Origin: Aphelocoma coerulescens
Lineage: Eukaryota; Chordata; Aves; Passeriformes; Corvidae
Direction of reading: 5' to 3'
NCBI RefSeq assembly: GCF_041296385.1
Contig: NC_091014.1
Span: forward strand, 17,087,578-17,151,577
Length of the DNA: 64,000 bases
Shown: positions 36,401-49,030 of the stretch, piece by piece
Position numbering within the stretch: the stretch's first letter is position 1
Layout: the number at the start of each line of letters is the position of its first letter
Notes under the pieces: generated by a model
The model's database searches: none
The model's input: only the letters and a program-made list of their open reading frames with translations
What the model was told of the DNA's origin: nothing
Position numbers and translations under genes: made by a program

Positions 36401-39169
36401 TGCCAAACCTATATAGCTTCTTGATTAGGAAAAAATCTAGTTTGGACAGAGGATTGAGATATGTAGTTCTTTTAATTTGTTTTCAAGGACATGAACTATA
36501 CTGTAAGGGATATAAGGGAGAAAAGTAAAAAAACGCCTAAGGGCTCCAATACAGTAAAAAGAGTTTCAGATGGCAGAAATAAAAATTAAAGCATGCAGGA
36601 GAAAATAAACTGGAAAACACATACTAAGTGGGATGGAAAGAGAAGTAAAGCTAAAAGAGACCTTAGGGAAGAGAGAGGACAGCAAATTAGACATGAATTT
36701 GTAATCTGATATTGAAGCAAAACAAGGCAATGAAATTTGAGCTATTTATACAAAGAAGTGCATAATAAAAATACTCCAAGTAAATGAAGTAAACATTTTG
36801 CATCTAGATTTCCCTATAGTGGGTTTATAATCCCATTTTATAACTAGAATTGCAAATATAGAGTGCAAAAAGGGTGAAGGGCTGGATCTGGTAAAATATA
36901 GGCCATGTGAGTAGTATCCATCTTGCCTGATTTTGCATGTCTAGAAGTTAATTGACATCAAAAGAGCTGCCTGTCTTAAGAGGAGACACATCACCCTTTG
37001 GATCTGTCTGTTTGTACAGTGTCTCAAGGGTGACCAATTTAGACAGCTGAACTTTTCCATAGCTAAGTTTTAAAGAGGTGAATAATGTATTTTTGTTTCT
37101 AAAAGACCTGAGAGAACTGAGATGAGAATGACATGAAAGGTCTAGCATGTCTAGAGAGGCCTACAAGGTTTGAAAAACTACTGAGATAAGACTGAAGATC
37201 TCATAGCAGTTAATAAGTATAGAAAAAAAATGAAAGCTTTGAGGAATGTGAAAAAGTATTTGAGGTATAAATGTACATAACCAGTAAAAGGGGATTGAGG
37301 GGGATTTAGTAGCTTGCAGCTGGTACACGAAACACACAGTCCAGTTCAGGTGAAGGAAATGAAGAAGCTGCAGGGAGAAAGTTTGATCCTTCAGTAAGAT
37401 GCTTCTTTTTTTTTTCCACCTTCCCACAGCTGTGATTTAGTATTGCAGCACTGTCAAAGCCTTCCAATCAGTTTAACTGCAAAATGGAAGGATATCCAAG
37501 TTGTTACAACTCAGAGAGCCATTTAATAGGTGCCTTCCTTAAACTGACTCACTAGCTGAATATGTGGCATCTGGGTGCCATGGTCAAACTCAGATGAGCT
37601 GCAACACTTTGCACACAACACCAAGTTTCTCAGAAAAACACTGCTTTTATGGGAAACCATTTCCTATGTCAAAATTTTTGATTTCCTGTTCTTTTGCATT
37701 CTATTTATTACAGGTACAAAGAAGATATGTTAACCCTCAGGGTTTCATGATAACTAACATTTCATAGAAAAATCTGTGCATTTTTTGTGTAAATTGTTAC
37801 TTTATTTGTAACAAAATTGGAAATCTATTCTTTTTATGGTAATTTTGACAAGATGAGGTACTTTGTTTAGTTTTGCTTTTTTTTGAATTGTACATTTCCT
37901 TTTTGTTGTAGTGTAAATGATTTTATTGCTATCAATTTAATTTAGCTAGCATCTTTTTAAGCAATTTATTGCTTTTGCTTACTGAAATATCAGTTTTGTC
38001 AACTTTAAACATGTTGACTTACACTTATGATGAAGGAACTCAAATTGAGGCTGACATAATTAAGCTCTGAGGATGTCACTCCCTTGCCCTTCCATAACCC
38101 TGTGAAGCTGAACCATCCTGTCTTGTAACATGCAGCATTTTATACTGAATGAACAAAGCTGAGGTTGACACAAAATATATCCTGGAGTCAGACTTGCAAA
38201 GCTCTTAAAATTACTCACCCAGACTCAAAATCTAATTATCTTTCAGCTTTCTTCCTTTTACCATGAGAATGGTCAATAAAGTGGGTGCAAAGCCAGCTCA
38301 CAAATGACATTTTAGATGCTGATGGGAGGAGAGGGAAAGGAGAGAGAATTTTCCAAACCTGAAAATAACCCTTGTCTCCAAAAGTCACAGGTAAGCTTAG
38401 GCACCATCAAGCTTAAATGCAGCTTGGTACAGTTCATGTTATACTGTGTTTAGTATGCACTGAATGCACAGAGGGAAGAGCATGAGAGAAAAATAAATGG
38501 ACTCAGTACAAAATAAATGGGTAACATAAGGCTTTTGAGACTAAGACAACATTTCACTGCCTCTTACTGTTTATTTTATTTTAGGTTGAAGTACTTTATC
38601 CTTTATATTTCCAAGTTTCTATATTTATCTGTGGAGCAGCTGGTACTATTTGTTCTGGGTGATTTAATTTATTTATTGCTATGTATTCTAAAGACATGTA
38701 GCTCTATCTTCTAATGGGTTTACTGTGTGCTCTTTAAATTGAAACAGTTGATCAGGGGGTTTTTTTGCTATACTCTCTCTTGAATTCTTTAAAAGAACAA
38801 TTGTATTTCAATGCATATTTCTTAAAAATGGAATTTAATCAAAGTGAAGGATAGATTTGAATAATGCTGTATATATTCATTAAACATGAATATCAGGATG
38901 CTCAGGATTGCATCATTAGATTTTGTTCTTTGGTTAAGATGTTCACAAAGTTTGCAAATATATTTGCAAAGTGATGTATGATCTAGCAAGATCCCAAATA
39001 AAGCTACATTTCAATTGAATGCATTTGCTTTCAACAGTTTTCTCTGTCTTAGTACTAGATAACATTTCCTTTTTGCTCATGTCTTATTGTCAGATGCAAA
39101 TAAGAATTTAGGAATCTTGTAAAAATAAACTTTTTGCATTGCTGGTATAAATGCACCCATCCAGAAGTA
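33424..39169. other. Gene-free AT-rich DNA, over 5 kb
   Basis: No supported gene and no recognisable transposon. All frames are under 90 codons. The part 38040-38260 has no repeat resemblance and could be a conserved element, on composition only. Confidence 0.55.
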
Positions 39170-39185
39170 TTTTTTTTTTTTTTTT
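39170..39185. repeat. Poly-T run
   Basis: An uninterrupted run of T of about 16 bases. Confidence 0.85.
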
Positions 39186-39951
39186 AGTAAAAATATCAGT
39201 AAACATAACCTATCCTGATATCCATTCTGATCTGATTAGACTGAAAACACAGATCTGTTGATTGAGGAAAAATAATTTGGTAGCCATGGTAGAACTATAA
39301 AGCAATTCAAGAAAGAAGTGAGTGATGGATCTATAATATTTTTTCTTTCTTTTACTGTGCTGCTTCAGGGATGAACGGAGCGCTGTAAGAAAGTTGTTAT
39401 TGCATGCAGACTCTATCTTTGATGACCCTTGAGAAATAAATCAGCAGTAGTTCTTTATGCAAGACTCCAAATAGCAGGAGCATTGCCACAGCTGACTCAC
39501 ACTTGCACTGCTGATGCCATTGTTTAGCTTTTTGCCAGTGCCTAAACAATCACCAGAGGATACCATTTACATTTACTCCAGGGCAGATGAAAGAAACTGC
39601 CAGCTGAAAAGAAAATCATGTTAAAGTCTAAAAAAATAAAGATGCATGAGCATTCAGTTGGAGACTGAATGTGTTTTAGACATTCACTCTGAAATTTATT
39701 TAGACATCCACTTTTAATTCGTGTGGAAGATTTTTTGTGTGCAAACTTAGGCAATTTTTTAATGATTTTTTTTTCTGATTTTGATGATTTCTTTTTTCTA
39801 CACAAAATTTTTTAAATGCATGACAATTAGGAGAAGAATTATGCTTTAGAAAACTCACAAGTTTAAGAATCTCTCTATCCTAGTATAATCAGGGAGTGCA
39901 TTTGAGGGAACGTTTACAGGTGCTTAATGCACTACCTCTTTGGAAGTGCAG

Positions 39952-39980
39952 TTTTTTTTGTTTGTTTGTTTGTTTGTTTT
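39952..39980. repeat. TTTG tetranucleotide microsatellite
   Basis: T-rich run followed by about five TTTG units, ending in TTTT. It could mark the reversed A-rich tail of an old retroposed sequence, though none is recognisable beside it. Confidence 0.9.
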
Positions 39981-42900
39981 AAGGAAAAGCAGTTTGCTGT
40001 TGACCTTTGACTTTTCCTTTTTATAAAACAGAGTAGGGGCTTAAAATCAATTTATCATTCACATCCAGGGCTGGACTTCCAAAGCAGATCAGTTTGCTAA
40101 ATAAGTCATCTGAAAATTTGACTGTTGGAGTCACATTAGGAGTAGTTGTGCCCTCTAATCACTTCTGAGAAATCTGGTTTTTGTGGGCATCCTGTGGAGC
40201 ACCACACATCTGATGCATCTTAAACCAATGCTCTGAGAGCAAACGTTGTGTTGCGTAGTCATTATCTGAAACCAGAAGCTGTTTTTTACAATTTATTTTG
40301 AACAACTTTATGGCTTGTGCATGTCAATGCATTGACAGATATCACTTCCAGCTGGGTTACAGATATTTTATGTTTTTGAACAGAGGCTGTCAGTGAGGAG
40401 CAATTCTCTGTTGAACAAACACTGGAAAATCTGAAGAAGCACAAAGTATTGTGCTTTGAACTGTCATATCTGTAGGCAGAACAATACAGTAAATGATTCT
40501 CTCTGCTGTGTCAGAGCATCAACCCCTCTGAGGCATCAAATATGGCTAGAGCAAATGTTTAATATTTGTTAGAGTGTAGGGAGGGATGCCTGGCATTCAG
40601 TCCTGGCTCTGAAGTTGATGATCTGACTCCAAACTGGCCTGTAGAGAGAGGAAAATTGCTACACAAGCAGAAAAGTTTTGCTTCTCTTCCAACTGCAGTA
40701 TGAAGTTTTCTTTGTTGGTGCCTTTTAATCATTTTATAGTCCTTAGAAAAAAAAGCACCCTATAGAAATTCAAAGTATAAAATGCCATATTAAAAAGAGT
40801 AACAGAGAAGCACAAGTGCTCATATATCTGTAAAAGCCAATAAAAGCATATTTTTATGAGTCTACAAAAACATTCCTTAAGATCCAGCCCTTGAATGATA
40901 TATTCATGCCTTTCTTACATGCTGCCCTTTGAGGAGCAGCACAGCAGAGAGCAAGATGAATCCAGCTGGCCAGCTTAGAAGAGGAACTGTTTCTGTCAGA
41001 AGTGCACCAGGCTTCAGTGGTCTGGCTCTCACTGATGGGTGAAAACAGCCTGGTTGATGGTCAGAGGCTTACCAGCAGCAGCACTGTACTCTCAGCCTGT
41101 TCTAAAGATGCTGCTCTATGAGTCAATGCCATTTGCTTTTTTCTGCTGTGCTGACATGAGTCCCTAGAGGAAAGGGAATTTAGGAGTCCCTCATGAGATC
41201 TGTGTCTGATAGCTTTTTGGTAGCTCTGGGGCTCATATCACTTTGATCCCTTCAATTCAAATAGAGTAGGATGTGTTTTCCCCTGCTCCAGGCCTGCCTA
41301 TATTCCAGCTGAATAAATATATCCTTATTAATGTTCATTTGTACATAGACTTGCATTTCTGCTTGTGACTGGATCTTGACTGGCAGCCCACTGGTGTAAA
41401 TTCAGCCCCACTCCAAGCTCCAACCAGGCGAGCTTGCTCACTGCTGGTATCTAAAGGTATCATGTCTTCAGGGGGAGGATATAGTTCATAATCCATGACT
41501 ACTTAATTGTATCCTCTCTGCTGATACTGCTGTCGAGGGCACCAATTAGTTTCAATTGTGCAGGTGGTTTTAGCAGAGCAGACAGTTGGGCTAATGGGAA
41601 ACGGACTGTGATCATCTACCTCATTTCACAGAGCTAAGGAGCAACAATCTAATTTGAGCTGAGTTCAATTATTCTTGACTGGAACTTGCTTTAAACAAGC
41701 AACTTTGGTGCAAAAAGGCTGTTGGGGCCATTCAGCCTCTTGATTTCTATTTTGCATGCATAGGTCTCTTCATCAAAAGTACTTGACAGTAATTGGCTTT
41801 GAAGCAGCCAATGAAACATTCCTGTTTGGCAACATCTAATGTATGGTTCCTTCCTGGCACAGCCATTTTAACTTTTAATACTTGAGAACTGTAGGGAAAA
41901 CTCCTCCTGTTAAAATCCACACAGATAAATCATTTAATAAGAGCAATAGCACTAGAAAAATTATCAAATGACCTCTTACAGGATATTTTTTTGTCAGCTC
42001 ACAGATTTATGTTTTCTTGTGTGCCCCTAAGCCTGTGTGGGTAATTAACAGTGTTTATCACTGGTTTTTGTCTTCTATTCTGGTTCTGAAAACTTGAAGA
42101 TGACAAAACACAGAGGGAAAAAAACAGAATAGAAGGTAGACAAAATTAATGTGTAAATGTAAAATGTAACTACACAGATATGCTCACTGATAGCTGATCA
42201 TTTCCCCTGGAAAAGCCAGAGAGCTTGTGAGGGCACTCAAGAAGTCAATGCATTTTTGGTCTTAGGAAGTAGATCTTCTTGCCACACACAAGTACGTGGC
42301 TTAAAGGTCATGTAACTGCCAGTCTGTCTGATTTTCTCTTTCTGTAGCCTTTTGAAATAAGGCTGGCTCATCCTCACTGTCATCTTGTTTTTCTTTCTAT
42401 TTCTCTGCAGGGCTCTGGTCCTCGATGTCCACACTACAGACATATTATTTTGATCTCTGTTTATTCTTGAACAATTCAAGATCTGATGGCAGGAAATTGT
42501 GGTTGGGACAGAGAGAATAACTTTTTCCACAGGGTTCACCATGTCTCACTCTTCCTACCTGAGAAAGTCCTCCAGCAATAACACCTCAATAGGCCATGAA
42601 AAGGAGCTCATGACTCTTCCCTAAGGGACAGAGATCATGCAAAGAAACAGCCTTTAATGAACAGGAGATAAGCACTGCAAGAGCACAGCACTAAGAGGTT
42701 GAGACAAGCTCTGAAGGCACTTTATCTCAATTCCACTACACCTCACCACTCATGGACAAGGGACATAGAGCTGAGACTCTCACTCACCACTCAGCAACAG
42801 CCCATCTGTCCCAGGTCCCCTCCCTGATGACTGAGTGTGGGATGCATCATTACTGCAGGCTCTGGATCCTGCGTGACACTCAGTAATACTGTACTGCTCT

Positions 42901-43269
42901 TCTGAACAGCCCTGAACCCAGTGGGACTCACGTATGTGGGAACTGCTCCTCTGGCCCTCAGGAAAAAGGAAAGGGGAACTACTCAGGGCTGTGGTGATGA
43001 GATGCTGGGAAACATCCCCAGCAAAGATGTCCTCCCCTTTCTGCTGGTCATACAGAGTTAATTCCTCCAGCACTTAATAGCTTCTGTATGAGAATGAACT
43101 AAATGAACACAGACTCTTCTAGATCGGAAAGACATGAGTGAGGAAGACTAGTTAGGAGGCTGTATGATGAAGGGTGACACTGAGATGGTGGTTACTCACT
43201 GATCAAAGTCTCCTTTGATACAAGGGCTTGGGGGATTGAAATGAAGTTGGAAAATAGTAGGCCCAAAGT
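39981..43269. other. Gene-free DNA with a candidate conserved non-coding stretch
   Basis: No supported gene. Two minus-strand frames, 42237-42542 (101 codons, ATG start) and 42780-43073 (97 codons), lie near each other but have no family resemblance and are separated by stops. The stretch 41300-42010 is repeat-free and contains closely spaced CAATTA, CTAATTTGA, AACAAT and TTTGCAT cores, like developmental enhancers bound by homeodomain, SOX and POU factors. Conservation cannot be judged here. Confidence 0.5.
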
Positions 43270-43375
43270 AAATAAAAGTCAAACATTCTTCAAACAGCTG
43301 GTAACTAGTCTGTGAAATGCCTCGCTACAGCATCTTGTGAAAGTTAATGTCTTTCAAGAGCAGCTGGACATATTA
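43270..43375 (+). mobile_element. Ancient CR1-like LINE fragment
   Basis: The wording CTGTGAAATGCCTCGCTACA followed by a GAGCAGCTGGACATATTA block resembles the end of ORF2 of old CR1-type LINEs (aGTCTGTGGAATGCC...CAGCTGGACAAATT). It is about 100 bp, in plus orientation, highly diverged and without a preserved 3' end. The call rests on wording memory. Confidence 0.45.
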
Positions 43376-46300
43376 GCAAAATAAAAGTCAAAAGTTGTTA
43401 GATATAATCACCTTTGCCTTATGATGTTCCCTTTGTTGGAGGTGAGAAAAACATTTTTGGGAAGTGCTACTAGCTTTTAGTTTCTCACATTCTCTGGTTG
43501 TATCTAGTTGTGGTCACTGTTGGAGCCAGCACCCTGGAGTTTTTCTGTATGCTGACAAGCCTTTCCATTTTACTTGAACCCTTTTCTGAAGGATGAGCCA
43601 CATCATGCCAAAGCTTTCTGAACATAAGATACTTGAAAGGGGCAGCAGACAGTATATTCCAGTGATACGTGATAAAAATTGTCCATAGACCTGCATGAGA
43701 GGGTGGTCATCTCACACGGGATGTGTTAAACAGATGAAAAGATATGGTCCTTATCAGAGGGGCTGCTTTTGATGAGGTGTTAAAGGTTCTGGGCTAAAAA
43801 ATTCTGTGCAACTGTGTGTGCCACTTGATGCACATCATGGATATAGATGGTCCATGCCAGCAGAATAGTAGGTAGTCTGTAAAATGTGAATATGAGCTGG
43901 TCCCTACCAATTGACCATGGATAGATATTTGTGCCCTTAAATTGCTTTCGAAGTCTGCATGGACAAAGATCAAAAAAGCAAGTGACCAAGAGTTTTCTGA
44001 TGGACTAAATACCAAAATGGTGTTGTTCGAGGATTATTTCTTCCTATATTAATAGAAATGTTATCCCAAGTAGGAAAAAAAAAAAATTAAATTAATTGTG
44101 TTTCTCTTTCGAGTTCAAAAGTAAACAAGGCATTGAGAAAAACAAGGGAACTGTGTTGAAATTACTACTGTTGTTATTAAAAACAACTCTTTTGAGCCTG
44201 TGGCTATGCTGGAGGGAGTAATAAACATTTCAAAAATCAAGGGCTGATTTACAAGTGCTGAGCAACTGTGGTAAAAATTTCAAAGGAGCTCATGTCCTGT
44301 TCAAACTATGATTAACCTATCTTTTGTTCCTAAATTTAAATGCTATCAATTTTACTTTTAGGAAATGTTACTAAAGAAAGAAGTATAGCCAAGACAATAT
44401 TATTTTCCCTATACAACATCTCTTCATGTGGTCAGGTTTCACATAGGGAAAGGGTGATTATGTTTTGCTTGTCTAATATAGAATTTTAGGAAAATGCAAA
44501 CACAGATCTTTTTAAATATTCAGTAGTTTCCATTCTGAATAGAAAAATGTAAATATTTGATCTGATTTATTAAAGGTGTCAACAAAGCAATCATAATCTG
44601 ACAATTTAATGGATTTGTTCATGGTTAGCATTCATTTCAGTCTTTCCTTAATCCCAGATCATGATTGAATCTAACTTTTATCTGACGTCATGAAGATTGG
44701 CCCTGTTCTAAGCATGTTCCCTCTGTCATTGAGAGAAAGGGATATTCTGAGCTCTGAAGGCCACTGTGAAGAGAAATAATCTTGAACCACAGCATTTGAT
44801 AAACAGTATTTGTATCACCCCCCAAAAGTAAATGGATTTGGAGATTAAGTGATGATTGCTAGAAAAAACTAGCTTAGAGGTTATTCTTTAAATGTGGTTA
44901 TTATCTCAAGCCACCTGTATTCAAGCTGTCTCAGAATATAGAGAATGTGGAGTAAAATTATCCTTACAACAATGAAAAGAATTTGTTTATGCATATTCCT
45001 TAATTGTGTGAAACAATTGGGGAATATTAATTGCCTTCTTGATGAAGAGACCAGCAGTTCAGTTACTTTTAGAAAATAATAAAAATTACCTTCCTGATGT
45101 AGCACAGAATTCATTCAAGCCTGTGAAAATTTGTATTAATTCGATATATCATTGTTATAAAAACTGCATTGTACATAGTTAGCTTATGCAATAAAGTGTA
45201 ATTTAGCATATTATTTTCAAGTATGTTTGTGTGTGAATTCATTCTCACATTGTAGTGCCTTCCCTTTTTTATGGTCACAATTAGCATAAAACAATGTTTT
45301 TCTCTCCAAGGAAAACACAATATAATATTATGGACATATCTGAAAAGTAATAATTATGGAAAATAGTCCTGTAGCTGTTTGGAGATCTCTTGAACCATGC
45401 AGGTCCCAAACGGAATGTTTTTGGTGAATCTGTTTTTTCCCTGGAGAAGTCATCACATGGAGATGTTAATAGAGACAGACCTTAATGCCAAGCATGGGAG
45501 GCCACTCATCCCAGAGCAGAAAGACTTACAGATATCAGGAGCGACTGAGACCTCAGATCAGTGGGACAAAATGAATATGGGCCCTGTGCCTGTGCTTGTG
45601 CAGTGAGGGAGCTGCAAACCTGCATGCTACATTAATCATGCCTTGATGCACAGGGAATCAAGACCCTAAATACTCTTGGCTTTTTCAGCTTGCTGGAAAG
45701 GCATGGAGCTCCTCCTTCACATGTAGTCACACACTAATAAAACACATAGAATGATGAAGAGAAGGATTTTCCTGCAGGGGCATTGAACTGGCCAGAACTT
45801 TGAAGAGTATGCACTTAGGTGTTTCCTTCTTGTGAGCTCCCAAACAAAAGCCTTTAAGCCACCAAAGCTTTGTTGTATTAGAAATACAGGCTTAAGTAGC
45901 TTTTTAAGTAGCACAATCTCAAAGTGACTAACAATAAAAGTGTCTTATAAAAAATTTCCTTTGCCTGCTGCAAGTCTTTGCATTCACACTTACATTCAGC
46001 TGACTCAGAAACTTTCTGTGTTGCCACAAACTCTGCTGTGACCCTTCTGGTCCTGATGAGGACTCTTGCCACTGCCTCAGAGGGCTGATGACTGGCTTCT
46101 CTGTGCATTCTCCATCTGAACACATGCACTGCACCTCAGAAAAAGAGCTATCTCCCATTCCTTTAAGACATGTCATTTGACATCTCGTTCTTTTGAAGAA
46201 CACAACGTGCAGCTGAGGACAAGCAAATCAAACATATGTGAGCATTTGTCTGGTAGGGGTCAATGCTCAATCCATCCTAGCATTCGTGGGGGGGACTTCC

Positions 46301-46708
46301 CTCTGATACTGTAACACAGAGTGCTCTATGCATACCCAAAAGATATTTCTTCCACCTTAAATGCCTGGAGGGCTTTGTGGATGAGAAGGATGTTTCCATG
46401 TATCAAAAATGATCAACTGCGCAATTCTTCTGCTTTCTGATGGAGTACAGGCTGAAGATTTCAGCTTTTTTGTTTTCACTAGTCCACAATTCATCCATAT
46501 CTTTAAAACTCCAAGTGACAGAAACATTATTCTGTATTTTATTTACATTTTATTTGCATTATTATTTTTATTTTATTTGTAGACAGTCCAAAAGAGAATT
46601 TGCCTTCATTTTTATATTTTAATGGGATGGTGGTTCTGCTGTTTCATAGGCCTAACTTGCAAAAAGATGTGGTTCCCCATGCACCAAAAATGAAACACAA
46701 CATAATTT
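43376..46708. other. Gene-free AT-rich DNA
   Basis: No supported gene. Overlapping frames at 45878-46203 on the minus strand reach 91 codons without family resemblance. An A-run mixed with AATT lies near 44070-44095. Confidence 0.55.
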
Positions 46709-46771
46709 AGTATAGATATAGATAGAAATAGATATAGATGATATAGATAAAGATGATACAGATATAGATAT
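46709..46771. repeat. GATA-rich degenerate microsatellite
   Basis: About 63 bases of GATATA, GATAGA and GATGATA units on the plus strand. Imperfect units suggest an old, no longer expanding locus. The many GATA cores would offer binding sites to GATA factors, but simple-repeat origin is the plain reading. Confidence 0.85.
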
Positions 46772-48199
46772 GACAGCGGAGAGAAATATTCCATGCATTG
46801 GAACATATTTTAACTTAGTTTGTGTACTGAAGGTCAAACTCATCTCTGAAAGATGCCTACAGATTTCCACCGAAGATGCTTGAAGTTACAGGTGTTTCTC
46901 TGAGTTCGAAATATATCCCTTAAATATTAACAGCCTTTCTCAAGAATCTGAGAATGACAAAAGTCTTGGACAACTTAAAGTAGTAAGTCAAAAGTCAGTG
47001 TGAATTCTCTGTGGCAGAAGCAGTGAGGGGAAAATAGAAATATATTCTGCAATAATTTATAGGTTTGGAAGATTAATGGAGAAAAAGGTACAGACATACA
47101 ACAGAGATAAAAAACAGTATTATCCAGGCCAACCCACACACAGAGATCAAAGTTAATTTGAAAACATAAGTGTTTAAAGAAAAAAGCAAAGAACAGCTAA
47201 AGTAACGAGAGGGTAACGCTGAGGAAAAGGAACAACACGTTAAAAGAGATACCAGCAATTGCAGAAAAGAGCAAGAACAGAAAAGCAGAAAGGTGAAAAT
47301 ATCTCTCTCAGGAAGTTGCTGGTATCATTAGAAAGTATCTTGATGTTAGAGATATTTCAGAAAACCAGATTATTTCTTCAGATGAAATTATGCACAACTA
47401 GAAGGGAAAGAAAATTACTAGTGGAAGCGTTAAATGTGATGCAATTGCATGAAAGTGTGGAAAAGTGAATGCTCCAAGTAATCCAGAGACAGAAATTATG
47501 TGACCATCAGGGAGGAACACAAACCCTTCTTGACCATAACACTGAGTTACAGCCTTCCATTAGAAAGGCTCCTGCCATTTTCCAAATTGCATGCACTTAG
47601 GATACTTTTCCAAATGTTTTAAGAGATTATAGGGTTTGAAAAGGAAGGCTAAGAAATGGGGAAAAGGAGGAGATTAGCACACTGTACCAGAAAAAGCAAC
47701 ACATGCTAGTCCCTCCTATTCTTGTCCTTGTGTCTTCCTATACAGCCTTCTGTAAAATGCTGCTCTCTCTTCTCATAATGAATTCTCAGGATGTTGCAGC
47801 TGTTAAAAATGCTCATGGCCTTTTGATTACAAAGCAGGGAAACATCTCATAGAGATATAAGAAGATGTCATTCCTACCTTTCTGGCATTAACGAAACCCA
47901 CAAAACACTGAAACACTTCAAAGGGAACTTGAGATGTTGGACAGAATTCGGAAAAAAAGCTCTAAGAACAGTATCAGTATGAGAAAGCCTGCTCTGAAGA
48001 AGAGCTCAGATGAATTTGATCTTATCTTTGTCAAGGTTAAGAAGTACTTATACAAAGAAGAGGACTCAGAAGCAAAATTTTCTTAGATCCATTTTTAAAA
48101 AGCATAGTAGGATGCCACAGCTAATCAGAAACAGGAGAACAAGTATAAATAATACTAATTCTAAGGAATTTTGTTCCTGATGTTTTTATATCTAGCTTG
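46772..48199. other. Gene-free, purine-rich in part
   Basis: No supported gene. The stretch 47080-47500 is A-rich and purine-biased on the plus strand and yields a lysine-rich frame of 69 codons at 47259-47468, most likely a compositional artefact. The sequence from about 47930 may already belong to the old LINE whose 3' end follows. Confidence 0.5.
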
Positions 48200-48320
48200 A
48201 AGTCTCTCAGGTAGCTACACTGCATGCTGGGAAGTTGTGGACTTGACTGGGTCAGGTTTGATGGTATACAAGAAGTCAGATTAGATGATCATAACAATGC
48301 ATCTGATTTTATAATGTACA
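48200..48320 (+). mobile_element. Ancient CR1-type LINE 3' end, plus orientation
   Basis: The wording AAGTCAGATTAGATGATCAT followed by a TTTTATAATG-type tail matches the 3' UTR of the same old turtle/bird CR1 type as the minus-strand copy at 12.27 kb, whose plus-strand wording is its reverse complement (CATCATGATC...). The copy is short and diverged. Confidence 0.5.
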
Positions 48321-48851
48321 TGTCTTTTCTTAAAGACTTACTATTATTGCAAAACTCTCTATCACATTGTATTACATCTGACATATTTTCTTCTTTGATA
48401 AAGTAGGCTGCTAACTCTGAATACATACAGGTTCTTGCGTTATTTAATTTCTCTGGCACCTATTGCTGTGTTTTTGACTGCTTGGAGAAGCATTGTGAAT
48501 ATCTTTGATTAACACAAGTTAGTGATAGTATTTATGCTTTCAGAGCTTTGTAGTTTGGTCATGATGACACAGTAAGAGACATTTAACTTACTGTCCAGAA
48601 GCTTTTGTGCTACTTAGAATTTAATCTGTATCCAGTCAGGCTCATATTTTCACCATGCTGAAAGGAAAGAGGTTCTCTTCCAGCTTGTGTTCCTGTGCAT
48701 AGACACACACACAGAGATATATTTTACAAAGGTGCCATGTCAACATATTTACATGCATGAAACACTTCTAAAAATAGTATTTGTGTCCATGAATGTTGAA
48801 CCTAGTCATGGAAAATCTTCTTCTTCTTTGAGGGGGTAGAAAGAAATTCTG

Positions 48852-49030
48852 CAGAATCACAGAATATTCTGAGATGGAAGGATCATTACAAGGATCATCA
48901 AGCCAACTGCTGGCCCTGCACAGGGAAGCCCCAAGAATCATATCAAGTGCCTCTTGAACTCAGTCAGGCTTGGTGCTGTGCCCACTTCCCTGGAAAAGTG
49001 CCGTAGGCTGCTTCAATCATTAGTCAAACT
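48852..49030 (-). mobile_element. CR1 LINE, 3' end, short
   Basis: The plus strand begins CAGAATCACAGAATATTCTG and continues AAGCCAACTGCTGGCCCTGC, the 3' UTR wording of a CR1 subfamily different from that at 28.67 kb. The copy is about 180 bp, 5'-truncated, on the minus strand, and loses its wording near 49030. No ORF2 codons are readable. Confidence 0.88.

Noticed and set aside
42237..43073. Two neighbouring minus-strand frames that might be exons of one gene
   Set aside because: Neither resembles a protein family, and I could not find convincing splice sites joining them.
47259..47468. Lysine/arginine-rich 69-codon frame
   Set aside because: Explained by the A-rich, purine-biased composition of the stretch; starts and ends show no context.
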